A stretch of DNA of 64,000 nucleotides from an uncultured Flavobacteriales bacterium (GCA_943788115.1 CALSPA010000003.1:186001-250000); one strand, 5' to 3'. Counted from the first letter of the stretch, positions 8,501-19,500 are shown. Notes: generated by a model not told the origin, from the sequence alone. Translations and numbers: made by a program.

Positions 8501-10786
8501 GAATTGTGGACTATGACCAATCCATAACGGATTTGTAGAGGCACTTCCTGTAAAAACATCTGTACTTGAGGCAACTAAAGAACCGTTGACGTATAATTTA
8601 ATTGTTGTACCATTATAAGTTGCTGCTACATGCTGCCAACTACCAGCTGTTAACACACCACTAGCGGATGAACATTCGTTCCAAGTAGTACCGTCTCCCC
8701 AGTTAAAGTTCAATGTTCCACTAGCCCCACACCTAAGCATGTAACCACTATTTGCATCTTCATTGGTAATAATACTCCCCTCATAAACATTTGTTCTGAA
8801 AGAAGTAGGATTAATCCACGCTTCAACAGTAATATTGCTACTTGAAATATTCAAACTTGAGCCAGGACCACAATCTAAATAATGAGATGCATCAGAAAAG
8901 GTTAAGCAAGCCGGAGATAAAGGATTAGTAAATGCACTATTTAATGTTGCGTCAGACCCTGAACAAACTTCCTGATCTGCTCCTGCTGTAACATTATTAC
9001 CAGTAATTAACTGCCCCGCAATAACAGTAGGAACAGAAACACTAGGTGCAACACCTGCGTCATCAATAATTCTAATCTCATCTGTATAAACTTCGCCATC
9101 AGCAATAACTCCTAGATCTGTCTTAGCATAAAAAATTCCAGAGCTCGTTAATGATACAGGATCACCTGGGGGCGAATAGGTAGCACCTGTTTTAGACAAA
9201 GAAATATTTGCAGGTGGATTAACAGAAACCGAAGAAACACCAGTTAAAGCAACAACAACTTCCACAACATTGGACTCTCCACCAGTACAAGTAGAAAAAC
9301 TTGCAGACTCAGTGTCTATAGCAATGTAAGCAGGTGCTGTATAATTAATTGTTAAGACATAGTCATAAAACAAAGCATACTGATATGATGAGTTTAAAGA
9401 ATATAATGCTTGTAACCATGTTTGATTTGGAGACTGACCAACAAAATTGGCAGATAAATCAACATAATTTCCGCCAGAAATAAAATTACAGTATAATACC
9501 GCATTAGCATCCCCACCAAAATAATGTGCGTATAAATTACTACACCAATCTGTTTCATTTGCCCAATTAAACCAACTATTTGTCCCTGGTGGACCATATA
9601 AAAATGCTCCGCCAGTAGCTACCGCAGTAGCTCCATAAAGAGATGAATAATCTGTTCCAGCAACAGTTAATGTATTTATAGTTGATCCTACAGGAGCGCT
9701 TGAATTAAGATTATAATTAATAGCTGTAGGATATCCTGCACCATTCTGATAGCAGCCAAAGGCGTTTCCATAGCCCAGCACAATGGTCCCAATTAAATCT
9801 GGATCTACAACAATAGGGAAAACTCTTTCCGGAGCAGAAAGCCAACCAACATCAACTATTAACAATAATTTAAAAGAATTAGAGCTGAGTTGTTCGATTT
9901 CATAAGTAGCAAAAGGCAAAGACAACTCTTCTAGCGTTTTACTTTCATCTAATAAATTTGAAGCAGGTAAAGAAGAATCATAAATTTTAGGAAAATCGTA
10001 TGCCGCTTCAACTTCATTGTTTGAGTTTGAAAGCAAAACGATGTTGTTTTTTAGCTCAACTGTCCAGCCGCTAGGAATTGTAACGGTTTCTTCAAAAACC
10101 AGCTGCTGTGAATTAGATGGAAGAGAATTAAGAAAATCTGCAGATTTAATGATGTAATCTGCTTTTCTTCTGTCGTTAAAAATAGAAACCTTTAAATCTA
10201 CATTAGGATATGCCTCTTCATATAGTGCTACATTATCATGTGAATTAATTAAAGCATCTGACATATCTTCTACATCAACATCATCCCCATTATTATCGAG
10301 AAAAAACATTCTAGGAGTATTCATGTCAGAAACAACATTCCCATTTGTAAACTCAGCAATTAAACCGTTATTAATACTAGAAGGCAAAAATGTTGTAAAC
10401 GAATTCTTTTCGTTTACATAAGAATGTGATGGATAAGACCCTGTATTATTACTTTCAATTTCATTATCATACTCAAAAAGAGAATTGCCTCTTTTGTAAA
10501 AAAGGGGTTTATTGGAAACAATTTCTGTAAATGAACCATCTGCTTTTTGAAAGGTTCTAGAATTAATTTTTCGTTTCTCAATAATTTCAGTCGCTTCAGA
10601 TGTGAGTTTAGGTTGGATTTTGTTTTCAACTACCTGCACAAAGTCAACGTCATCAACATTAATAGATGAAACATCAACATTGTGTTGAACGATCTTGTTG
10701 TTAATTTGTTGTTGCCCAAAGGCTACTTGCCCGGCAGCAAAACAAAGGATTAAAAAGAAGCATTTATAAGCACTAAAATTTTTCAT
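5570..10786 (-). CDS. 1738-residue T9SS-exported surface protein with LamG-like domain
   Basis: A signal peptide (about 1-24) is followed by a beta-rich N-terminal region of about 590 residues. A LamG/concanavalin-type module lies at about 625-835, with ITVEAWINP, WQHVAATYNGTTIKLYVNG, GAIDEVRVWNVARTDRDI and LKGYWNMN. After it comes a long Gly/Ser/Thr/Asp-rich repetitive region (about 900-1440) made of short TLxLTGGTLNV-style strands, as in parallel beta-helix proteins. The last 80 residues (PVDVYPNPAWSDVTIEFEL to ETRIVKK) are a T9SS type A sorting domain. The protein is therefore inferred to be exported by the T9SS and attached to or released from the cell surface, perhaps for glycan binding. 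The reading frame is intact over 5.2 kb. Confidence 0.88.
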   Translation of the reverse strand: MKNFSAYKCFFLILCFAAGQVAFGQQQINNKIVQHNVDVSSINVDDVDFVQVVENKIQPKLTSEATEIIEKRKINSRTFQKADGSFTEIVSNKPLFYKRGNSLFEYDNEIESNNTGSYPSHSYVNEKNSFTTFLPSSINNGLIAEFTNGNVVSDMNTPRMFFLDNNGDDVDVEDMSDALINSHDNVALYEEAYPNVDLKVSIFNDRRKADYIIKSADFLNSLPSNSQQLVFEETVTIPSGWTVELKNNIVLLSNSNNEVEAAYDFPKIYDSSLPASNLLDESKTLEELSLPFATYEIEQLSSNSFKLLLIVDVGWLSAPERVFPIVVDPDLIGTIVLGYGNAFGCYQNGAGYPTAINYNLNSSAPVGSTINTLTVAGTDYSSLYGATAVATGGAFLYGPPGTNSWFNWANETDWCSNLYAHYFGGDANAVLYCNFISGGNYVDLSANFVGQSPNQTWLQALYSLNSSYQYALFYDYVLTINYTAPAYIAIDTESASFSTCTGGESNVVEVVVALTGVSSVSVNPPANISLSKTGATYSPPGDPVSLTSSGIFYAKTDLGVIADGEVYTDEIRIIDDAGVAPSVSVPTVIAGQLITGNNVTAGADQEVCSGSDATLNSAFTNPLSPACLTFSDASHYLDCGPGSSLNISSSNITVEAWINPTSFRTNVYEGSIITNEDANSGYMLRCGASGTLNFNWGDGTTWNECSSASGVLTAGSWQHVAATYNGTTIKLYVNGSLVASSTDVFTGSASTNPLWIGHSPQFPSTRNFLGAIDEVRVWNVARTDRDIQALMNRDLAGLGLPSVNSPALKGYWNMNIGSGQSIEDVSGNGNDGFAVGVWNFSPPTELQSSVAWDNSVTDGVAFTPGATTTYTLTETTNDGCVSGNTDAVVVTVTVPGTWDGSTSTDWAEASNWACDLVPTSSSDVVVPDVTNQPSISSTVSVASLIVNSDADITVSSGSITVSGASDIDGTLSIASSAVFDADGAFDATGGSVTFTGSGRLQMSNTVTSLGSFTRSSGTVEYDGGSQTVLGMSASSGSSYNNLEIDGTGTKTMAATSKVYGDLILTAGDFDIDGNTVYLKSDMTRTAGNLISTGSGSVTMDNSAAHNICAFNDEDINLKATSTGGSVTTTGDITCKTIDLLSGSKTFLIAGQTINVEDDVEVTAGTLQITSGVLNINAGGNDVLKIDGGTFDLDGGTVNVGNTSSGDLDMTAGTLDVSGGTLNVVDQLSASSGAPTITQSGGTINIKSYVGSGGGTSTENKFDMDAGTLNLTGGTLNLQGQVSSASYFAMSIASGVTVNSGASHVTNVQSNNSTTHDEDMYLDLNGHDLGALTINLTGHDVYLGSAVGITGVLTLTVGNVITTASNKLTIENTAASALTTGSASSMIVGPIDRKTNSTDDYLLPVGDGTNYRPVVITPSATTATTYTAEFKNTAHTSISYDGNGNNNTPCTVPNDLDHVAMGCWWDIERTTSGSDCYVALNWDATCGVDTPNDIVLAHYNGSSWDKIGATLTDNTGSGSATASNGRVKSDLFVGDFSPFNLGSGSGGNNSLPIDLLSFHTECSHDIVDVNFSVVSQINNEKFLIERSTDALAWEVVGELPGVPGGNSNTQMDYLFTDNNPLANLSYYRLTQVDFDGKAKTFYPVSSSCGSTVGGLPVDVYPNPAWSDVTIEFELDQYQGDDVYYTITDATGKTVMSDYLELNKGFNKNTLDINKLPRGVYILRFNQTKDHITETRIVKK

Positions 10787-11033
10787 GATCTAATTTAATT
10801 AATTACATTAATTTATTATAAAATTATTGATTTACAACTAGATGTTTAAGCATAATTATTTAAACTCGTGAAAAACACCTTTAAACACATAAGTTTTTAC
10901 TTTGATTTTTTCAAAAATCTAAAACGAGCATAAAAACATGTTTTACAACCTTGCTTAAAAATTAAATTGCAATTGAAGGACTCTCAACTCTCAACTTTTT
11001 AATTGTTTCGATTTTTTAAGTAATTTTCAACTA

Positions 11034-11507
11034 ATGAAAACAGCTACTATTAAAGAAATAAAAGATGAGCTTCAACATTTTTCTAAAGAAGAGCTATTGG
11101 AGTTTTGCCTCCGGCTAGGTAAATTCAAAAAAGAGAACAAAGAATTGCTCACTTATCTTCTTTTTGAAGCATCGAACGAAGCGTATTATGTCGAAGGATT
11201 AAAACAAACTATTGACTTACAATTTGAGCAGGTTAACACCAAGACCTATTACTTTATTAAAAAAAGTGTTCGGAAAATTTTAAGAGAAATTAAAAAACAC
11301 ATTCGTTATTCAAAAAATAAAGAAACAGCTGTAGAGCTACTCATTTATTTTTGCAAAAAACTAGCTTCCTTTAACCCTTCCATGAACAAAAGCATTGCCT
11401 TAAGAAATATTTATGACCGGCAAATGATCCTTATTAATAAAACAATAAAAGAGCTAGATGAAGACCTTCAATACGATTATAGAAGAGAGCTTGAAAATTT
11501 GCCTTAA
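11034..11507 (+). CDS. Small charged helical protein of unknown function
   Basis: 157 residues, Lys/Glu-rich and helical, with no signal peptide or membrane segment. I do not recognise the family. The N-terminus (TATIKEIKDELQHFSKEELL) is SAP-like or helix-loop-helix-like, but that is only an impression. It lies 14 bp upstream of the YehS homologue on the same strand, so the two are probably co-transcribed. The upstream 247 bp contain no clear promoter. Confidence 0.7.
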   Translation: MKTATIKEIKDELQHFSKEELLEFCLRLGKFKKENKELLTYLLFEASNEAYYVEGLKQTIDLQFEQVNTKTYYFIKKSVRKILREIKKHIRYSKNKETAVELLIYFCKKLASFNPSMNKSIALRNIYDRQMILINKTIKELDEDLQYDYRRELENLP

Positions 11508-11521
11508 CTTCACCGCCAACA

Positions 11522-11992
11522 ATGAATAACAACGACATAATTAGAAGAATTAGATACACCTTTGACTTGAATGACGATAAGATGATAGCTCTTTTTGCAC
11601 TTGGAGAACATGAAACTACTAGGTCTGAGGTGAGTAGTTGGTTAAAAAAAGACGATGATCCTGGACAAAAATCACTGCACGACAAGTATTTAGCACATTT
11701 TTTAAATGGCCTAATTGTTAAAAACAGAGGTAAAAAAGATGGTGTTTCTATGGTTGCCGAAAAAACACTAACCAATAATATTATTTTAAAGAAACTTAAA
11801 ATTGCTTTAAACCTACAATCTGAAGATGTTATAAACATATTAAAATTAGCAGATTTATACATTAGCAACCATGAGTTGAGTGCCTTTTTTAGAAAGCCTA
11901 CTCAAAAACAATATAGACTTTGTAAAGATCAATTTTTAAGAAACTTTTTACATGGTCTTCAGCTCAAACACCGCCCAAAACATTCTAATTAA
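11522..11992 (+). CDS. yehS: YehS-like protein (DUF1456)
   Basis: 156 residues made of two copies of the DUF1456 module. The first is at about 1-70 (NNDIIRRIRYTFDLNDDKMI ... LHDKYLAHFLNGLIVKNRG) and the second at about 85-150 (NNIILKKLKIALNLQSEDVI ... CKDQFLRNFLHGLQLKHRP). The family is widespread in Proteobacteria and Bacteroidota and small and cytoplasmic; its biochemical role is not established. It follows a charged hypothetical protein by 14 bp. The full two-repeat length argues it is intact. Confidence 0.9.
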   Translation: MNNNDIIRRIRYTFDLNDDKMIALFALGEHETTRSEVSSWLKKDDDPGQKSLHDKYLAHFLNGLIVKNRGKKDGVSMVAEKTLTNNIILKKLKIALNLQSEDVINILKLADLYISNHELSAFFRKPTQKQYRLCKDQFLRNFLHGLQLKHRPKHSN

Positions 11993-12019
11993 ATATCAAT
12001 TATCTCCTAAAATTATTAA

Positions 12020-12973
12020 ATGAAAAATTACATTATTATCCTATCTGTTTGTATAGGATTTATTTCTTGTGGGTCTAGTTCTTCTGTAGCTGAGGACAGC
12101 AACACAGTTAGCCTTTTTCTAGCTGATGTTAATTCGTTACTTTCCGACACCAACAAAAATCCCATTGTTTCTTTTTCTGAGCTAGCGACAGAAATGGCCG
12201 AAGGGTCTATTGAGCTTAATAAAGACAACATAGCAACTGCATTGGAACAAGTAAAAGACCATTCTAGCGGAGTTATTGTAGTAGAAAACCACACCATTGT
12301 AAAGCTAACCAGCTTAGAAGATTGCCAAAAATCAGGTTCTTGGGGTGCTTGTATGCCTAAAGGCGAGGGGTTTATTAAAAAAGGGGAGCTGAACTACAAA
12401 AGTGACTACATCAATAATATTATTGGCACTCCCTCTTCGAAAAAAGTAACGCTTTTCCTTTTTTCCAATACTTCTTCTAGTATAGAAAAAATAGCCATTG
12501 AAGAAACAGCAGCAGTTGATCAGCTAGAAGTCGTTGAACCAAAACCCGTTGAGCAGGAGGAAGCGATTTCTTTAGCTGAAATAGTTCCAGATAAAGCGTG
12601 CATTGTGAATTACGATGTTTCTTATGAGAATAATTGTAGCCTTATTATGTATTCTAGTGGAAACGTTGTTAACCTTCCAAATGATAGACACGTTACCAAT
12701 GGTGAGCTTAAACTAACTTCTCAGTCTTCTGCAACTTCTGATGCTTGGGTTTATTTTTATAATCCTGCTGGTGATTGCGTAGCTACTGCTCATGCTCAGC
12801 CCATGAATTTTGCTAGTTCCAATGTGGAATTTGTAGTCTCAGAAAACTTTAGCTTGCCGGTACACATTTCCCATTTTAAAATTTATTCTTGGTGGAACAA
12901 CTCATCGCTAGACTATTTACACTTGTATTATGAACCACAAAATGATCCCGACTACCACGAGTGTGGCTTGTAA
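12020..12973 (+). CDS. Lipoprotein of unknown function
   Basis: The N-terminus MKNYIIILSVCIGFISCGSS is a clear lipoprotein signal with lipobox FISC (Cys17). The remaining 300 residues show no domain I can name. There is a mixed N-terminal region, an acidic EVVEPKPVEQEEA linker near 170-185, then a beta-rich C-terminal half with several Cys and Trp residues. It is 27 bp downstream of yehS and followed by a strong terminator at 12998, so it may be the last gene of the three-gene unit starting at 11034. It probably sits on the periplasmic face of a membrane or at the cell surface. Confidence 0.8.
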   Translation: MKNYIIILSVCIGFISCGSSSSVAEDSNTVSLFLADVNSLLSDTNKNPIVSFSELATEMAEGSIELNKDNIATALEQVKDHSSGVIVVENHTIVKLTSLEDCQKSGSWGACMPKGEGFIKKGELNYKSDYINNIIGTPSSKKVTLFLFSNTSSSIEKIAIEETAAVDQLEVVEPKPVEQEEAISLAEIVPDKACIVNYDVSYENNCSLIMYSSGNVVNLPNDRHVTNGELKLTSQSSATSDAWVYFYNPAGDCVATAHAQPMNFASSNVEFVVSENFSLPVHISHFKIYSWWNNSSLDYLHLYYEPQNDPDYHECGL

Positions 12974-12997
12974 AATTCATAGCTTAAACGCATAAAT

Positions 12998-13027
12998 AAA
13001 GCACCTACTTGTTGTAGGTGCTTTTTT
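12998..13027 (+). terminator. Intrinsic terminator after the lipoprotein gene
   Basis: An 11-bp perfect stem (AAAGCACCTAC / GTAGGTGCTTT) with a TTGTT loop is followed by a T run, 25 bp after the stop codon at 12973. Confidence 0.88.
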
Positions 13028-13065
13028 GTTTTAGGGGAATTCAACTATTAGCTGCTTTTTAAGTG

Positions 13066-15100
13066 TTAGTGAATAATCAGTTTTGTGGAAAGGCTCTTGT
13101 TAGCGCTTGTAACTTTCACAAAAAACACTCCTTTATTTACATTTTCTAAGCTAATTTGTATTTGTTTAAATCCAGCTTGTTCTTTTGAGTAGCATCTTGA
13201 GCCTAGCATGTCAAACACTTCAATAAGCACGTTTTCTGAAACAGCATTTAATGCTTCTACATTAAACGTACCATTTGATGGATTTGGAAACGCGCTAATT
13301 TCATTGCTGTTTTCAATGTTGGGTAGTTCAGCTCTTTCTTTATCCTCATTTTTGATTTTTTCATTTTTATATTTGCTTCCTCTTCCAGCGGGCCTATCAC
13401 AATGACTTGGTGCTATTTCAGCTAAAAAAACAGCCCCCTGTTGAGTTTGAAAACCCTCATTTAATTCAATTTCTAATCCTGCTCTAAACAGAATGTTTGA
13501 ACCATTGTTTACTCTAACTTCATCTGAGAATGTATTTGTTGCATTACAAGCATATATACCATCTCTGACTAAGTATTCTGAGTACGGAGGGCCAACAAGA
13601 ATTTGATTGTTTATGGTATAGTTATCTCCTCCCTGAAGTTCACAACAAATTTCTGGTGTTGGATTAACCCCATTGCTACATCCTTGTGAAAAATTTGTCA
13701 CGTTAGGACCTATATAGGGTGCGCTTTTTACAAACCCTATCGTTCTTTTGGTGGTATAGCAATCGTTTTCTGCCGTAATCTCACAATAATAAGTTCCATT
13801 AGATATCCCAAGACCATCGTAATATATTGGGTGGTCTATCCCATTTAAACACTCTACTTGGTTTTGATATATTAATTGGCCTGTTAGTGAAACAACAGCA
13901 ATGGACAATTTAGTAATGTTGCTTAATTCATCAATAACAATATTCTCGTTATTGGCAATAAGGTTTGATACTAAAAATTCGTGCTTTCCGTCTGTGTTGT
14001 TACAGGTTTCTTCACACTCTTCAACAGCAAGGGAAATGTCGTCTAGCATAACAAAGTCTCTAGATGCAGCAGCACATATACTTCCTCCAGCCACCCTCTC
14101 TTTTAATCAAACCAAGAGGAGAAGTTTGAATTACCTGGCCAACCAGCCATTTTCCGGACTTCTTTTTTTATATTTCTTATACTTCTTTACTACATGAAAA
14201 GAAATCCAGTTGTAATCAGCAATATCTTCAGGAATGTCAATCAGCTCATCTATTTGGTACCATTCTGTGTTTCCATATTGATTCAGTAGATTGTTTGCTG
14301 AAAAAATTACTTCTTTGGAATTGGGTTTAGACTTTGATTGAGAAACTTTTCTTTTTGTTTTTCTTCCAGAATCCATTCATGTCATACGCACAGGTAATGG
14401 GTGATGTACCTAATATTATCAAATAAGAAGTCATCCGTTATTTACTTTATACGTTAACTTGCTTTTTAGAGAGTATTACCTTGACACTCTGTTCCTTCCT
14501 GCCATACCGTCTGTGCTGATGTGTAATTGATAATTTCAATCTTAATTTTGGATCAACTACATATTGAGCGTCTGCAATTTGCTGCATTAATTCGGTTTTA
14601 TTAAATTTTTGCTGAATGAGCTCATTGTTACCCATATCCATAGAAACCGCTTCCAGAATGTGCAGGGATGATTTCAGGCTGGCCTGTCAGAGGACCTACC
14701 TAGTCCAAGTAGGTCTTGTATTGTTTGAATATGGCTATTAAAATAGCCAGCATGTATTCCAATCCGGTGAATGTCCAGGGTTAGTGTTACCGTTATCTGA
14801 CTCATAACCACTATTGCCAGATGGCCATTCATAGTTGTCTGACCCTTTTCCTCTTTTCCAATATGTAAAAAGTCAGCTGAAATATCAATGTTCCAATAAT
14901 ACTCAGAATCATTACGTGGATTGTTATCTGAATCCCATTGTCTTCTACAGGTTGTACTTGTATTCCATACAATGGTCTAGAGTATCCTTGATATATCGCC
15001 ACTCCTCAAAACCTCCGTTATAAATAACCTGAGCGTTATAGTTAGTGCTAATATTTACTGCCAAAAACAATAGTAGTAAATACCGTGTTAAATTTTTCAT
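13066..15100 (-). pseudogene. Frameshifted gene for a secreted T9SS protein
   Basis: The intact gene would start at ATG 15100, giving a signal peptide and the sequence NAQVIYNGGFEEW, and end at 13066, about 675 codons. The reading passes through at least five frame changes. Coherent pieces are found in different frames: a W-N-T-S-T-T-C / ESDNGNTNPGHSPDWNTCW region near 14760-14960, MDMGNNELIQQKFNKTEL at 14641-14447, TEWYQIDELIDIPEDIADYN at 14376-14131, and SRDFVMLDDISLAVEECEET onward from 14094. The last piece (342 codons) is the only long open frame and ends with a T9SS type A sorting domain (SAFPNPSNGTFNVEAL ... STKLIIH). The N-terminal part resembles carbohydrate-binding or PCMD-like surface modules. 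Either gene decay or sequence error; see findings. Confidence 0.72.
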
Positions 15101-15143
15101 AATTTATATTTTAATGAATTAATGATTTAAACTACCGCTTAGC

Positions 15144-16148
15144 TTATTTCTTAAGCTGATCGATTTCTTTCTTCAACTCAATAACATATAAAGTAAGCTC
15201 CTCTATTTTTTCTAATAGCTTAGCATCCATTTGTGCTACATCAATGCCTGCATCAACCACTTGTTGTGCGCTTGGAACATTTGGGAGGTGACCATTTCTA
15301 TTTATGAACTTTTCTACCTCTTCTAATTGTAACAGCTCATAGTCTTCTTCAAAGACATAATCTGCCCACTGTCCTGTTCCTTGTAATGCTACTTTCACTC
15401 TTTCTGTAAGAATACCATCTGCAACATATAATTTGTAATTTCCACCTAAAGCATTAGAGCTATTTGGATCGATTCCGATACTAACCTTGCCGTTATCTGC
15501 TAAGAATAAGTTATAGTTTGAGCTATTAGAACTTTGGTAAGGTTTCCAGAAGTTTAAACCTGTAACTCCACTAGATGTTGAAGAGGAAACTTGTTCAATA
15601 CTCCATTCACCATAAGGAGCTGTACCATTTAAATTTTGACCACCAAAAACAATCATTGGACCACCATATGTGTTGTTTCCTGAAATTTGAATTCTTCCAT
15701 TGTGAACGTGGAGCTTACTATCTGGAGCGTCTATGCCAACTCCTACGCTGCCCTGATGATCTAAAATAAATTGAGTGGTAAAACCATTTAATTGATTCCC
15801 AGCGTGTTTTCTAATTTGAAAAATACTTTTATTGATGTTATCTGAAGGACCACCTACAAAAACTGCCTGAGGAACGGTTATTCTTACGCCAGCTTGTTTT
15901 GTATGATAAAGACTTCCTAAATCTATATCTAATTTACCCAATGGCTTATACATTCCTATACCTACATTTGCTTTTTCGGGATTAATCAACGTATTGTGTT
16001 GTTCGGTTTGACCTTCATCTCCATTAATTCTAAGCCCCCCTGTAGTTGTATATAAATAAGATTCTGTTGCTGAACCAATGTTTTGAGCATTAAATCCAAA
16101 TGTAAGGGCAGTAAATAAAGTTGCTAATATGACTTGTTTCTTTTTCAT
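15144..16148 (-). CDS. Secreted VGIG-repeat protein with C-terminal coiled coil (tail-fibre/endosialidase-chaperone-like)
   Basis: 334 residues with a signal peptide (to about 21, FGFNAQ). The body contains repeated NVGIG, GVGID and VSIGID turns (KANVGIGMYKPLGKLDIDLG, GSVGVGIDAPDSKLHVHNGR) as in phage tail-fibre-like and autoprocessed surface fibres. The C-terminus WADYVFEEDYELLQLEEVEK ... HLPNVPSAQQVVDAGIDVAQ ends in a short coiled coil (LLEKIEELTLYVIELKKEID). This is a very common Bacteroidota secreted type, usually without a known function. There is no PNP-type T9SS domain; the coiled-coil tail is the usual ending. The gene is intact although both neighbours are broken. Confidence 0.82.
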   Translation of the reverse strand: MKKKQVILATLFTALTFGFNAQNIGSATESYLYTTTGGLRINGDEGQTEQHNTLINPEKANVGIGMYKPLGKLDIDLGSLYHTKQAGVRITVPQAVFVGGPSDNINKSIFQIRKHAGNQLNGFTTQFILDHQGSVGVGIDAPDSKLHVHNGRIQISGNNTYGGPMIVFGGQNLNGTAPYGEWSIEQVSSSTSSGVTGLNFWKPYQSSNSSNYNLFLADNGKVSIGIDPNSSNALGGNYKLYVADGILTERVKVALQGTGQWADYVFEEDYELLQLEEVEKFINRNGHLPNVPSAQQVVDAGIDVAQMDAKLLEKIEELTLYVIELKKEIDQLKK

Positions 16149-16586
16149 TGTGTGTTTTTTTAATAATATGGTTTTTATTTATTTTAAATATTCAACGCAA
16201 AAATCTATATCTAAAACAACAAAAAATGGGAGAGTGATTAAAATGGGTTAGAATGCCCCGAAATAGTGATAAACTAATAATTTTTAAGAACTGAGGACTT
16301 AAACCGAAAATAAATTTGGGATGAAATACATCAAAATAGTGACGAAATTTCATTGCTATTAAGAACTTGTTTTAAATGAATTAATTATTTCTTCAAATCC
16401 TCAAAAATTTATTACTCAACCTCCTATGCGTTTGTTCCATACTTACACAAGAAAATAGCTTGCCTAAAATCAGACCTTTTAGAATTTATAGTTATTTACA
16501 ACAATCTATATACTTATAAAACTACTTTTGTGCTCCGAATTTGACGCTCCTAAGAAATTAAATTAATTATTATTAAAAGATTCATT
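16149..16586. other. 438-bp AT-rich intergenic region
   Basis: Divergent spacer between the VGIG-repeat gene and the repeat adhesin. No open frame, RNA gene or strong hairpin is recognisable. The only element I would point to is the -7-like TACTTTTG at 16523-16530, described separately. Confidence 0.5.
16523..16530 (+). promoter_or_regulatory. Candidate -7 element for the repeat adhesin
   Basis: TACTTTTG fits TAnnTTTG exactly and would place the transcription start about 50 bases before the ATG at 16587. No TTG-type -33 element is present at the expected distance, so support is weak. Confidence 0.35.
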
Positions 16587-19500
16587 ATGAAGCGATTATT
16601 AATTCTCTCTCTAATTGTACTAGTTAAATTTAGTGGTGTTAGCCAATGTATTCAACAACTAGGAAATGGAAATCTAAATTTAAGTAAAAGTCCGTATTAT
16701 GGATTATACGATTACTCACAATCTGGTTTTATTTATAATGCAGCGCAGCTAGCTACAATGGGGATTTACCCAGGAGCTGTACTTTCGGAAATTGAATTTC
16801 AGTTTAGTGGCTGGTCTACTGGCTACACTGTAAACAATCAAACTTTAAAACTCTCTCATGTTCTTGAAGATGAATTTCCAAGTTATGCTGATCCAGATTA
16901 TAGCAGATTTAACGATTTCTAATACTATTACAGTTAAAAACAACTTTACCGTAACTATACCATCTAATGAAAATTGGATGTCTTTTAGCTTTTGACACTC
17001 CATTTATTTACAATGGAGGTAACCTATTAATCTCTTGGGAAAATCGTGACGGAAATTGGAATAGTGGTTATGGCTGGATTAAAGGAAATAACACTTTTAA
17101 TTACCAAACTTGTAATTGGTATAAAGATAATTTCTATCCAACAAGTCCTTCAAACTATAGATCTAAACGTCAGCCAAATTTAAGGTTTGAATATACAGAT
17201 GTTATTAGTAACCCTGGAAACATAACTATTTGCGATAGCTATACTTTACCAACAATTATAGGAAGTAATTTATCTGGATTAGAAGCCTATTATAACGACA
17301 GTCAGACAAATGGTGGAACGCCTATTTTGGGAAATGTTACAACATCTCAAACTGTTTGGATTTATGATAGTGGTAATCTTTGTTCTGAAGAAACTTCTTT
17401 TACTGTAACCATTAACAATACACACCAGTAGCAGATGCGCCAGCAGATGTAACTGCTTGTGATAGCTACACATTACCAGCGCTTGCTGTTGGTAACTACT
17501 TTACTAATTCTGGGGGTGTTGGACCAGTTGCAACAGGAACAGTAATTTCTTCTAGCCAAACATTATTCGTTTATGCAGAGACTGCTACTACACCTAACTG
17601 TACTAGCGAAAATGCTTTTGATGTTACCATTAACTACACACCAGTAGCAGATGCACCAGCAGATGTAACTGCTTGTGATAGCTACACATTACCAGCGCTT
17701 GCTGTTGGTAAGCTACTTTAGCTCACCATTCTGGAGGTGTTGGAGCAGTTGCTGTAGGAACAGTAATTTCTTCTAGCCAAACATTATTCGTTTATGCAGA
17801 GACTGCTACTACACCTAACTGTACTAGCGAAAATGCTTTTGATGTTACCATTAACTACACACCAGTAGCAGATGCGCCAGCAGATGTAACTGCTTGTGAT
17901 AGCTACACATTACCAGCGCTTGCTGTTGGTAACTACTTTACTAATTCTGGGGGTGTTGGACCAGTTGCAACAGGAACAGTAATTTCTACTAGCCAAACTT
18001 TATTCGTTTATGCAGAGACAGCTACTACACCTAACTGTACTAGCGAAAACGCTTTTGATGTTACCATTAACTACACACCAGTAGCAGATGCGCCAGCAGA
18101 TGTAACTGCTTGTGATAGCTACACATTACCAGCGCTTACTGTTGGAAGCTATTTTAGCTCACCAAACGGAGGTTGGAGCAGTTGCTGTAGGAACAGTAAT
18201 TTCTTCTAGCCAAACTTTATTCGTTTTTGCAGAGACAGCTACTACGCCTAACTGTACTAGCGAAAATGCTTTTGATGTTACCATTAACTACACACCAGTA
18301 GCAGATGCGCCAGCAGATGTAACTGCTTGTGACAGCTACACATTACCAGCGCTTGCTGTTGGTAACTACTTTACTAATTCTGGGGGTGTTGGACCAGTTG
18401 CTGCAGGAACAGTAATAACTACTAGCCAAACATTATTCGTTTTTGCAGAGACTGCTACTACACCTAACTGTTCTAGCGAAAATGCTTTTGATGTTACCAT
18501 TAACTACACACCAGTAGCAGATGCGCCAGCAGATGTAACTGCTTGTGATAGCTACACATTACCAGCGCTTGCTGTTGGTAACTACTTTAGCTCACCAAAC
18601 GGAGTTGGACCAGTTGCAACAGGAACAATAATAACTACTAGCCAAACTTTATACGTTTATGCAGAGACAGCTACTACACCTAACTGTACTAGCGAAAACG
18701 CTTTTGATGTTACCATTAACTACACACCAGTAGCAGATGCGCCAGCAGATGTAACTGCTTGTGAATTTTAGCTACACATTACCAGCGCTTAACTGTTGGG
18801 AGCTACTTTAGCTCACCAAACGGAGTTGGAGCAGTTGCAACAGGAACAGTAATTTCTTCTAGCCAAACTTTATTCGTTTATGCAGAGACTGCTACTACAC
18901 CTAACTGTACTAGCGAAAATGCTTTTAATGTAACCATTAATAACACACCAGTAGCAGATGCGCCAGCAGATGTAACTGCTTGTGATAGCTACACATTACC
19001 AGCGCTTGCTGTTGGTAACTATTTTACTAACTCTGGGGGTGTTGGACCAGTTGCTGTAGGAACAGTAATTTCTTCTAGCCAAACTTTATACGTTTATGCA
19101 GAGACAGCTACTACACCTAACTGTACTAGCGAAAATGCTTTTAATGTAACCATTAACTACACACCAGTAGCAGATGCACCAGCAGATGTAACTGCTTGTG
19201 ATAGCTACACATTACCAGCGCTTGCTGTTGGTAACTACTTTACTAATTCTGGGGGTGTTGGACCAGTTGCAACAGGAACAGTAATTTCTACTAGCCAAAC
19301 TTTATACGTTTATGCAGAGACAGCTACTACACCTAACTGTACTAGCGAAAATGCTTTTAATGTAACCATTAATAACACACCAGTAGCAGATGCGCCAGCA
19401 GATGTAACTGCTTGTGATAGCTACACATTACCAGCGCTTGCTGTTGGTAACTATTTTACTAACTCTGGGGGTGTTGGACCAGTTGCTGTAGGAACAGTAA

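Noticed and set aside
11434..11868. 144-codon open frame antisense to yehS
   Set aside because: Composition is that of a shadow frame over the clear DUF1456 gene; no family features or start context.
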